In this document: piece by piece, positions 52,573-59,505 of the stretch
Numbering within the stretch: the first letter of the stretch is position 1
Layout: every line of letters begins with the position of its first letter
Origin: CAYNRA01 sp046293395
Lineage (GTDB): Bacteria > Bacteroidota > Bacteroidia > Cytophagales > Spirosomataceae
Assembly: GCA_046293395.1 (NCBI GenBank)
Contig: JBKBOU010000003.1
Location: 310,001-374,000 of the forward strand
Direction: 5' to 3'
DNA length: 64,000 nt
The notes under the pieces: model-generated
Told to the model about the DNA's origin: nothing
What the model saw: the letters and a program-made list of their open reading frames with translations, nothing else
The model's database searches: none
Translations under genes and position numbers: made by a program

Positions 52573-53793
52573 TTACTTTTCAATCCACTCTTTTCGTATC
52601 TGAGCTTTAAATGCCAGAAAGTCCATGTCTGAATCAGGTTCATACTGACTTATTTCGTCGTGATCGTTGATATAATCAAAATAATCATAGTGCCCGTGGT
52701 CATCTTCATCGTACATATAGCATTGAATCGTGATGCAAGTTGGCCCCGACTCGTTTTTATTTTCGAGTTTATGGAACTGGTTCAAGGTTGGGCTTATCCA
52801 GGTGATGTCTCCCTCCGAAAAGGTTTTTTCACCAAATGCCTCTTCTGTTCCTAGGTAGGGAAATAGCGTCACATTGATTTGTCCGTGCAAAACACGAATG
52901 ACAGCATTGGCGCCTGCGTGGTTATGAATGGGTGAATAGCATCCTGCGGGCCAAATTTCCATGACAAAAGGAATACCGGGTGACTCCCCACCATTTTGCC
53001 CCAAAGTGATGCGTAAATACACCTTTTTAGGGTTTTTATCTCCAAATTCTCCCGCTTTCATTTGTAGTTTTTGGTAGCACCAGCAACCAGGCGTAGCAAT
53101 GCTGTATTCTATGGCTTCTACAAAATCAGGAAAATCAGGCGTATTGAGGACAAAGTTTTTTCCAGCTATGGTATCGTATAGTTTCTGTGCAATCGACGAA
53201 AGATGTGCTTTGGGCATGACCGCCGAGGTAGCCACCATTTCCATGGTTAATTCCTCTGTATTCTTGACTTTCAGGGGAACATTCGCTTGAATTGGGTCTC
53301 TCAGAATGCGCAGCGGCTGGACAGTCTGTGCGTCAAAGTCAACGTAATTCAAACCCTCTAAATACTTTTTGTCTCCAGGCGAAAAGAAATATGAAAATCG
53401 TTGTGTTTCTAATCTTGCTTCTCCTAAACCGAACCGTACCACTTGGTTTTGCGCATCTAAACTTAGCCAATAAAAAGCACGTTCGTGGGTAGTTAATCCT
53501 ATTGTATCTTCTTTGGCTAGAATCTCCTCGTTTTTTCTCAGCGTGAGCCGTCCTACTTCTAGCTCAATGGACACGTTTTCTGGCGGTGATGCATCCGAAT
53601 TGGAAAAAACAAGTTTGATTTTTTCTTTGGATGGATTGGCAACTTTGAAAATCAAAACACCTTGCCCATGGATGGTTAACTGATTGTCAGATTGGGAGTC
53701 TGGAGACAATGCGAAATCAAGCTCATTTTCTGGAAAATAGGGCGTGAACTTTCGCTCCCGACGATGGAAGAGACTTGTCTTGGTAAAGGACAT
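52573..53793 (-). CDS. Cysteine dioxygenase-like cupin protein with N-terminal extension
   Basis: A 406-residue protein. Residues about 200-390 form a cysteine-dioxygenase-type cupin: EIWPAGCYSPIHNHAGANAV with the two iron His, VLHGQINVTLFPY and WISPTLNQFHKLENKNESGP with the third His. The N-terminal 195 residues are a separate beta-rich domain (LTIHGQGVLIFKVANPSKEK) unlike ordinary cysteine dioxygenases of about 200 residues. The C-terminus is acidic (YDEDDHGHYDYFDYINDHDE). No partner for sulfur metabolism lies adjacent. Palindrome B lies 103 bp upstream of the start. Confidence 0.78.
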   Translation of the reverse strand: MSFTKTSLFHRRERKFTPYFPENELDFALSPDSQSDNQLTIHGQGVLIFKVANPSKEKIKLVFSNSDASPPENVSIELEVGRLTLRKNEEILAKEDTIGLTTHERAFYWLSLDAQNQVVRFGLGEARLETQRFSYFFSPGDKKYLEGLNYVDFDAQTVQPLRILRDPIQANVPLKVKNTEELTMEMVATSAVMPKAHLSSIAQKLYDTIAGKNFVLNTPDFPDFVEAIEYSIATPGCWCYQKLQMKAGEFGDKNPKKVYLRITLGQNGGESPGIPFVMEIWPAGCYSPIHNHAGANAVIRVLHGQINVTLFPYLGTEEAFGEKTFSEGDITWISPTLNQFHKLENKNESGPTCITIQCYMYDEDDHGHYDYFDYINDHDEISQYEPDSDMDFLAFKAQIRKEWIEK

Positions 53794-54145
53794 ATTTTAT
53801 TAGAGGTAAAAGGTATTTGAAAACACGTACTAGAACTAAATAAATGTAACGACTTTCGTAACTATTTATTTATCGGACAAATTAACGCAAAATTCAAAAC
53901 CCAAAAAATACCTGGTACCAGGTATTTTTTGGGTTTTTTTATTGAAAAATGACCGTTAAATCATTTTTAGACCTTTATTTTGGCAAATTTTAGCGGACAG
54001 TACTTACCGTTGTAGTTTTTTGCAGACAGAAGCTACCTCCTCCGTTCTGTTCCGTTGGCGTGTTTTCAATAGACGAAATAAACAACCAGCAGGCGATGCA
54101 GGTACGAAAGTAAGACGCTAAAAAATGAAGGATTGGGATGTAAAA
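53794..54145. other. Intergenic region with palindrome B
   Basis: It holds the 53896-53937 palindrome and TGACCGTTAAAT (53950-53961), plus AT-rich DNA and a more GC-balanced stretch (54000-54110) without a supported gene. Confidence 0.5.
53896..53937. repeat. Palindrome B (42-bp perfect; related to 34185-34212)
   Basis: Perfect self-complementarity through a central GGTACC: the outer AAAACCC and GGGTTTT extend the core shared with palindrome A. Followed by GAAAAATGACCGTTAAAT as at copy A. It lies 103 bp upstream of the cupin-gene start. Confidence 0.75.
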
Positions 54146-54550
54146 CTAAGCTACGATTTGCTTGAATTGCTCGGCTGTAATAACGGCTATTTTAGGGAAA
54201 TCTATTCGTTTCAAGACACGAAAATGTTTGTCATCTGTAACAATATATTGGGCATTTCCGACGAAAGCACAGTCAATGAATTTGTTATCATCAGGGTCAG
54301 TTTGAATGATATTAAGCTGGAAAAACACTTCTACTTTTTCAACATTCGGTAATATTACTAAAAAGTCAAGGAAGTTTTTAGCTGTACTTTTTCCAAAAAA
54401 ATCTGTGATTTTTTCTTCGTATTCGAGTAAAATTTCAGTACTTACTACTAAGGAATAGGTTTGCAAATACAGTTTATCTAACAAAACTGCATAGACAGAT
54501 TTACTTGAAATAGCACGTAAAATCACATTGGTATCTAATACTACCTTCAT
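54146..54550 (-). CDS. PIN-domain toxin (VapC-like ribonuclease)
   Basis: A 134-residue PIN-domain protein, probable RNase toxin of a type II toxin-antitoxin pair. Acidic residues are placed as in the family: Asp6 in VVLDTNVILRAI, Glu in STEILLEYEEKI, and TDPDDNKFIDCAFVGNAQYI with TDDKHFRVL. The partner antitoxin gene ends 4 bp upstream of its start. Confidence 0.85.
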   Translation of the reverse strand: MKVVLDTNVILRAISSKSVYAVLLDKLYLQTYSLVVSTEILLEYEEKITDFFGKSTAKNFLDFLVILPNVEKVEVFFQLNIIQTDPDDNKFIDCAFVGNAQYIVTDDKHFRVLKRIDFPKIAVITAEQFKQIVA

Positions 54551-54554
54551 TGCA

Positions 54555-54758
54555 CTAGTCTATTTCTTTCATTTGGTCATCAGAATAGCCTTTTTCTTCC
54601 CAAATCTTGTCGGCAGAACTACGCATTTTGTCCAAGAAGAACTTTGCCATCATTTTTTTTAGTTCTAAAAGGGTTTCATCTTCTATATCCGTGGCATATA
54701 GTTTTAATAACTCCATCTGGACGTTCGAAAGTGGGGGATTTATTACGATTTCTTCCAT
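54555..54758 (-). CDS. Antitoxin of the PIN-domain toxin
   Basis: A 67-residue acidic protein from ATG 54758 (MEEIVINPPLSNVQMELLKL) with helical LELKKMMAKFFLDKMRSSAD and a charged C-terminus ADKIWEEKGYSDDQMKEID. The size, charge and position directly before the PIN gene (4-bp gap) are those of an antitoxin. The frame is open to 54830, but that extension (FCFACFTKKG) does not look native. Confidence 0.75.
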   Translation of the reverse strand: MEEIVINPPLSNVQMELLKLYATDIEDETLLELKKMMAKFFLDKMRSSADKIWEEKGYSDDQMKEID

Positions 54759-54954
54759 GTTTTTTCTTGTAAAAATACCTTTTTTTGTGAAACAGGCAAA
54801 ACAAAACATGTAATTGTAATTTTTTCCCAATCAACTTACCTACGCAAACTTCGTTTTCAAAGTCATCAAAACAATTCGTACCTCAAAACGGGTGCGCCAA
54901 GCAATACAAACACAAAAACTACACACGAAAAAAAGTCATTTTTTCCCCGAATAC

Positions 54955-54984
54955 TTGCCCAAAAGAAGTAAACTTCTATCTTTG
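54955..54984 (+). promoter_or_regulatory. Strong consensus promoter reading toward tRNA-Phe (antisense)
   Basis: TTG (54955-54957)-N19-TATCTTTG (54977-54984) is among the best consensus matches in the window. On the plus strand nothing convincing follows: a small frame from ATG 55010 runs through the tRNA terminator and the antisense strand of the tRNA gene. Confidence 0.5.
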
Positions 54985-55043
54985 CAAATGTTATGCAAGC
55001 ATACTATTATGAAACAGAAAGGAAATACACAACAGGCTATAAA

Positions 55044-55070
55044 CAAAAAAACCACACTCGAGAGTGTGGT
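55044..55070 (-). terminator. Terminator of tRNA-Phe
   Basis: The stem ACCACACT/AGTGTGGT is followed on the minus strand by seven T residues, 3 bp past the tRNA 3' end. Confidence 0.85.
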
Positions 55071-55072
55071 TG

Positions 55073-55145
55073 TGGTGATGGACGGAATCGAACCGCCGAC
55101 ACAAGGATTTTCAATCCTTTGCTCTACCAACTGAGCTACATCACC
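55073..55145 (-). tRNA. tRNA-Phe (GAA)
   Basis: The minus strand folds as a 73-nt tRNA: acceptor stem GGTGATG/CATCACC, D arm with GCTCAGTTGGTAGAGC, anticodon stem AAGGA/TCCTT with loop TTGAAAA (anticodon GAA), and T arm GGCGGTTCGATTCCGTC. The CCA end is not encoded. Confidence 0.96.
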
Positions 55146-55298
55146 TTGTGTTTCCCTACCGAAGGGACTGCAAAGTACGTGAATCGTTTTTGAATTTCCA
55201 ACTGTTTTCTATTCATTTTTTCTAAATTATTTTTATAAATTCCCTAATCATCTACTAATCAAATCATTAAAACAACAAATCTAAAAATACCAAACCCT

Positions 55299-56621
55299 AT
55301 GCTAAGTATCTTATCTCCACTTTCTTTTGTCATGGCACTCGGTCTAACTGCTTATTTAGCGACCAAAAGGGTGCTGCTCATCAAAAAAACCATTCAGCTC
55401 GGTCGTGCAGAAGACCGCTCCGACGCACCCAACGAACGACTCAAAACAATGCTCCGTGTCGCTTTCGGACAGAAAAAAATGTTTGACCGCCCCTTCGTTG
55501 GCCTTCTTCATTTTATTGTGTATGCAGGTTTCTTGCTTATCAATGTCGAGCTCATCGAAATCGTCATCGACGGACTTTTTGGAACTCACCGTGTCCTCGC
55601 CCCGCTACTTGGTTCTTTCTATCCATTTATTATCAATACGTTCGAAATCCTTGCTGCGCTCGTCATCGTAGCCTGCATCGTTTTTCTGTTCCGAAGATAC
55701 CTCACAAAAGTGCCTCGCCTAGATACACAAAAACACCGGGAACTAGACAAATGGCCAGCACTCGATGCCACCATTATCTTGGTCGTAGAAATTATTCTTA
55801 TGTCTGCTTTCCTAACCATGAATACCGCAGACAGACTTCTACAAGTACAACAAATAGGTCATTTTGCCGAAGTCCAAACCGGTGATTTTCTTGTCAGTAG
55901 TTGGTTTACTCCACTCTTTGAAAACTGGTCGGTCGCTGCTCTCCAACTGTACGAAAGAGCGACTTGGTGGATTCATATTTTGGGCATTTTTGCCTTTGCC
56001 GTCTATGTAACGTATTCCAAGCATTTGCACATTATCTTGGCTTTCCCGAATACCTATTTTGCCAATCGTGCCAACATAGGAACTATGAAAAACATGCCCG
56101 AAGTGACCAATGAAGTGAAAATCATGCTGGGCTTGGCAGAACCAACCGAAACTCCCGCAGAAGTAGGACGATTTGGGGCTAAAGATGTCCAAGACTTGAG
56201 CTGGAAAAACCTGATGGATGCGTATTCCTGCACAGAATGTGGCCGCTGCACGTCTTCTTGTCCGGCAAATCTAACAGGCAAGGCACTCTCTCCACGTAAA
56301 ATCATGATGGATACCCGCGACCGCCTGGAGGATATTCAAAAAGGCTGGATTGCTAACGGGCCAGATTACAAAGACGACAAAACACTTTTGGGCGATTACA
56401 TTTCTCAGGAAGAAATTCTTGCTTGTACTACTTGTAATGCCTGCGTAGAAGCCTGCCCGATTTTGATTAGTCCGTTGGATATTATCACACAATTGCGCCG
56501 CTACCAAGTCATGGAAGAGAGCCAAGCCCCTCAATCTTGGAATATGATGTTTCAGAATTTGGAAACCAACATGGCTCCCTGGAAATTCTCTTCGGCTGAC
56601 CGCATGAATTGGACCGAGTAG
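55299..56621 (+). CDS. Membrane-bound Fe-S oxidoreductase subunit (HdrC-like)
   Basis: A 440-residue protein with an N-terminal membrane part of about six helices (residues 1-250, e.g. LLHFIVYAGFLLINVELIEI and ATWWIHILGIFAFAVYVTYS) carrying His ligands, as in NarI/DsrM-like quinone-interacting subunits. The soluble part has two 4Fe-4S motifs: CTECGRCTSSCP and CTTCNACVEACP. It would pass electrons between a quinone pool and a partner, usually a CCG-domain (HdrB/GlpC-like) protein encoded next door. Here the next gene is convergent nadA, so the usual partner is absent. Confidence 0.85.
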   Translation: MLSILSPLSFVMALGLTAYLATKRVLLIKKTIQLGRAEDRSDAPNERLKTMLRVAFGQKKMFDRPFVGLLHFIVYAGFLLINVELIEIVIDGLFGTHRVLAPLLGSFYPFIINTFEILAALVIVACIVFLFRRYLTKVPRLDTQKHRELDKWPALDATIILVVEIILMSAFLTMNTADRLLQVQQIGHFAEVQTGDFLVSSWFTPLFENWSVAALQLYERATWWIHILGIFAFAVYVTYSKHLHIILAFPNTYFANRANIGTMKNMPEVTNEVKIMLGLAEPTETPAEVGRFGAKDVQDLSWKNLMDAYSCTECGRCTSSCPANLTGKALSPRKIMMDTRDRLEDIQKGWIANGPDYKDDKTLLGDYISQEEILACTTCNACVEACPILISPLDIITQLRRYQVMEESQAPQSWNMMFQNLETNMAPWKFSSADRMNWTE

Positions 56622-56642
56622 GTCTATACGTTCTCTGAAACT

Positions 56643-56695
56643 AAAAAAATCTTTGTTCACGAACCCAGCAGGTTTCCACGAACAAAGATTTTTTT
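56643..56695. terminator. Bidirectional terminator between the Fe-S gene and nadA
   Basis: A 16-bp perfect stem, AAAAAAATCTTTGTTC and its complement, around a 21-nt loop, with A and T runs at its ends, serves both convergent genes. Confidence 0.85.
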
Positions 56696-56720
56696 CATTT
56701 AATACCATCAACGGGAAAAC

Positions 56721-57683
56721 TTATAGCCCAAATTGAGCGGATATTTCCAACATTCGTTCAATGGGTTTGCGCGCATCTCGGATAATGTCTGCGGACAAAT
56801 GAATTTCGGGGGTTTCGTCGCGCAAACACAAATATAGTTTTTCGAGAGTATTCAATTTCATGTGAGGGCAGTCTGAACAAGCCAGGCACGCGTGTCCGTT
56901 GCGGGTAGTTGGGGCAACCCAAAACTTTTTGGAAGGTGCGGCTTTTCTCATTTGGTGCAAAATCCCCGACTCTGTGGCTACGATAAACTCCTCGTTGGGG
57001 CTTGATGTCGTGTATTTTAATAATCCTGTTGTAGAGCCGATGTAATCTGCTTCTGCCAAAACGGCTTGCTCACTTTCGGGATGGGCAACTAGCTTCGCGT
57101 TCGGGTGTTCCGCTTTCATTTTTTGAATCAAGTCAGCAGAGAACGTTTCGTGAACCATGCACGCGCCGTCCCAAAGAATCATATTTCTGCCCGTCACGCG
57201 ATTGATATAACTGCCTAGATTTTTATCGGGTGCGAAGATAATGGGTTGGTCTTTGGGCAAACTTTCCACGATTTTCACGGCATTTGTACTTGTACAGACG
57301 ATGTCCGTCAATGTTTTAAGTTCTGCCGAGCAGTTTACGTACGAGATAACGAGTGCATCCGGATGCAAAGCTTTGAAGGCTTTGAACTCATCTGCGGGCG
57401 CGGATTCTTCCAAAGAACAACCTGCGGATAAATCAGGAAGGACTACTTTTTTTTCTGGAGATAGGATTTTAGCCGTTTCAGCCATAAACCGAACACCAGC
57501 AAAGACAATCATGTCTGCATCTGTTTTTGCGGCTTCTTGCGAGAGTCCAAGACTGTCGCCGATGTAGTCAGCGATGTCTTGAATATCACCTGTTTGATAA
57601 TAATGCGCGAGAATAACCGCATTTTTTTCCAATTTCAATCTTTTGATTTCCGCGACCAAGTCTGCGCCAGTTGGTATTTCCAT
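56721..57683 (-). CDS. nadA: Quinolinate synthase
   Basis: Fe-S enzyme that condenses iminoaspartate with dihydroxyacetone phosphate to quinolinate in NAD synthesis. At 320 residues it is full length. Visible are AVILAHYYQTGDIQDIADYI, GDSLGLSQEA, VVLPDLSAGCSLEE, SYVNCSAELKTLTDIVCTS, WDGACMVHETFS and CLACSDCPHMKLN. Cys in these segments bind the 4Fe-4S cluster. nadB and nadC are not adjacent. It is divergent from the trehalase-family gene. Confidence 0.95.
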   Translation of the reverse strand: MEIPTGADLVAEIKRLKLEKNAVILAHYYQTGDIQDIADYIGDSLGLSQEAAKTDADMIVFAGVRFMAETAKILSPEKKVVLPDLSAGCSLEESAPADEFKAFKALHPDALVISYVNCSAELKTLTDIVCTSTNAVKIVESLPKDQPIIFAPDKNLGSYINRVTGRNMILWDGACMVHETFSADLIQKMKAEHPNAKLVAHPESEQAVLAEADYIGSTTGLLKYTTSSPNEEFIVATESGILHQMRKAAPSKKFWVAPTTRNGHACLACSDCPHMKLNTLEKLYLCLRDETPEIHLSADIIRDARKPIERMLEISAQFGL

Positions 57684-57814
57684 GAGTACTACGTATTAGG
57701 TGACATCTAATTTGTTACCCAAAGTTCGAGATATTCCTCAACAATCCGAAATATTTCCGAGTTGCATACCTAATCAACCGTCATTTGTACGCAACTACAT
57801 TGCTCGGCATCGTG

Positions 57815-57822
57815 TAACTTTG
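57815..57822 (+). promoter_or_regulatory. Candidate -7 element of the trehalase-family gene
   Basis: TAACTTTG lies 47 bp before the start at 57869; the nearest TTG (57785-57787) is 27 bp upstream, slightly beyond normal spacing. Confidence 0.45.
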
Positions 57823-57868
57823 TATTTCTTTCATTCATTTGATGAATCCTAATTTTCTATAAAATACC

Positions 57869-59419
57869 ATGTTTAAACCGTTATTTCCACACAAAACTAG
57901 CCTTTTTGCTCTTGGTTTGTCGATACTTGCATTCAGTAGCTGCCAAGATGCCGTTACGATTCAAGAATACATTTCCCCTGACGAGAAATTTCCTGGATTA
58001 TTTGAAGACATTCAAAAATCTTCTTTTTTTCCGACAGACTACCACTTCGCTCATGCTATTCCACGTGCGGAAGCCAAAGATATTTTAGCTATTTATGACG
58101 TTGAAAAGGTAAAACCAGGATTTTCATTGGATACTTTTCTCACCAAAAGCTTTGAACTTCCGAACCCATTTGTTTCTTTCCCGAAACCCAAGACAAATGA
58201 AAAAGTATCAGAGTTTGTACCTCGTCTTTGGTCTCAACTTTTGGTGAAACCTTCCACAAATAAGGGTTCGCTTATCCCCTATCGCAAACCCTATATTGTT
58301 ACCAACGGACTGACAAACGAAGCCACGTATTTGGATAATTTTTTCTTGATGCAAGGTCTTTTTGCTGCTCAAAAGGACTCGTTGGCAGAGAACATCGTTA
58401 TCAATACAGCCCAATTTATTCATGATTTCGGGTATGTTCCTTTAGGAAACCGGAGTTACTATCTTCAGCGTTCTCAACTTCCATTTTTTGCGAATATGGT
58501 AGAAACGTTGGCACAAAAGAAAAAAGACGACCAAGTGTATGCCCGTGCCTTGACTCAATTGCAAAAGGAATATCAATTTTGGATTTCGGCGGTAGATAAG
58601 GAAGAAATTGATGCACAAAATAAAGCCCGAAAAGCGGGTGAAAAGACATTTAAAAAAGTAGTATTTTTTGCGAATGATTTGCAGTTGAGCCGCTATGCTC
58701 CCTCTACTCCCAAACCACGCCCCGAACAGTACAAAAAAGACCTTGAACTCGTAAAAAGATGGGGAAATAAAGCTAAAAACGGATTTATTTCCATCCGTGC
58801 GCAAGAAGAATCTGGTTGGGAAAACTCCGTTCGTTGGACAAGCCCACAGCAACCTTTACCAACCCCCACAGACTTTGTTCCGGTGGACTTGAACGCGCTA
58901 CTTTACCAATTAGAAGTTACGTTGGCGAAGGCATACACAGCTACAGACCAACCCTATTATGCAGAAAGTATGAAGAATTTGGCAGAAAAAAGAAAAAAAG
59001 CATTTGCCAATTACCTTTGGAACAACGAAAAAGGCTTTTTCATGGATTACCACGTACCCACAAAAAAATCGGCGGAACAGCTTACATTGGCAGGCGTTTT
59101 TCCGCTGTATGTTGGCTTAGCGACACAAGCGCAAGCTGACCGCGTGGCACAAACCATTGAACAACAGTTGTTTACTTCCTCTGGACTTATCTCGGCACTA
59201 AATGAACAAACTATCTCGCCTAAAAGACTTGCTGAATGGCATTGGATAACCATTCAAGCATTGAAAAAATACGGACATCAAAAGTTGGCAGAAGAAATTC
59301 GGAAAAGGTATTTAACCACATTTTCTGCTATGTATCAAACAAAAGAAACATTCATTTCAGCGGATAAAAGAGCAGATATAGTTCCTATGTTGGCTGTTTG
59401 GATGGCGCTTCAGAAGTGA
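57869..59419 (+). CDS. Trehalase-family (GH37) lipoprotein with altered active-site motifs
   Basis: A 516-residue exported lipoprotein (signal ending LGLSILAFSSC) with the all-helical GH37 plan: IPYRKPYIVTNGLTNEATYL, ESGWENSVRW and TLAGVFPLYVGLAT are recognisable. Trehalases normally have YYWDSY, an Asp in ESGWDFSSRW, QWDYPN and a Glu near the C-terminus. Here the equivalents read YLDNFF, ESGWENSVRW (Glu318 at the catalytic Asp position), EWHWITIQ and an unrelated end. It may therefore cleave another sugar, or have lost trehalase activity. It converges with rnr. Confidence 0.75.
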   Translation: MFKPLFPHKTSLFALGLSILAFSSCQDAVTIQEYISPDEKFPGLFEDIQKSSFFPTDYHFAHAIPRAEAKDILAIYDVEKVKPGFSLDTFLTKSFELPNPFVSFPKPKTNEKVSEFVPRLWSQLLVKPSTNKGSLIPYRKPYIVTNGLTNEATYLDNFFLMQGLFAAQKDSLAENIVINTAQFIHDFGYVPLGNRSYYLQRSQLPFFANMVETLAQKKKDDQVYARALTQLQKEYQFWISAVDKEEIDAQNKARKAGEKTFKKVVFFANDLQLSRYAPSTPKPRPEQYKKDLELVKRWGNKAKNGFISIRAQEESGWENSVRWTSPQQPLPTPTDFVPVDLNALLYQLEVTLAKAYTATDQPYYAESMKNLAEKRKKAFANYLWNNEKGFFMDYHVPTKKSAEQLTLAGVFPLYVGLATQAQADRVAQTIEQQLFTSSGLISALNEQTISPKRLAEWHWITIQALKKYGHQKLAEEIRKRYLTTFSAMYQTKETFISADKRADIVPMLAVWMALQK

Positions 59420-59461
59420 CATGCGTTTGATGCATTTGACCTATCACTTGGCTCGTTTCCA

Positions 59462-59503
59462 CAAGAAAAAACCTCATCGACACAACGATGAGGTTTTTTC
59501 TTG
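59462..59503. terminator. Bidirectional terminator between the trehalase-family gene and rnr
   Basis: An 18-bp perfect stem CAAGAAAAAACCTCATCG and its complement around ACACAA, with T runs on each strand, lies between the two convergent stops. Confidence 0.9.
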
Positions 59504-59505
59504 CA

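Noticed and set aside
53794..54145. Possible gene in the more GC-balanced stretch near 54000-54110
   Set aside because: All frames are short and no start with recognisable protein features is found.
54892..55134. Plus-strand 80-codon ORF over tRNA-Phe
   Set aside because: It crosses the tRNA terminator and the antisense strand of the tRNA and has no recognisable content.
55073..55145. tRNA-Phe as an attachment site of the accessory region
   Set aside because: I see no repeat of the tRNA 3' end at the other edge of the 34-54 kb region and no integrase gene.
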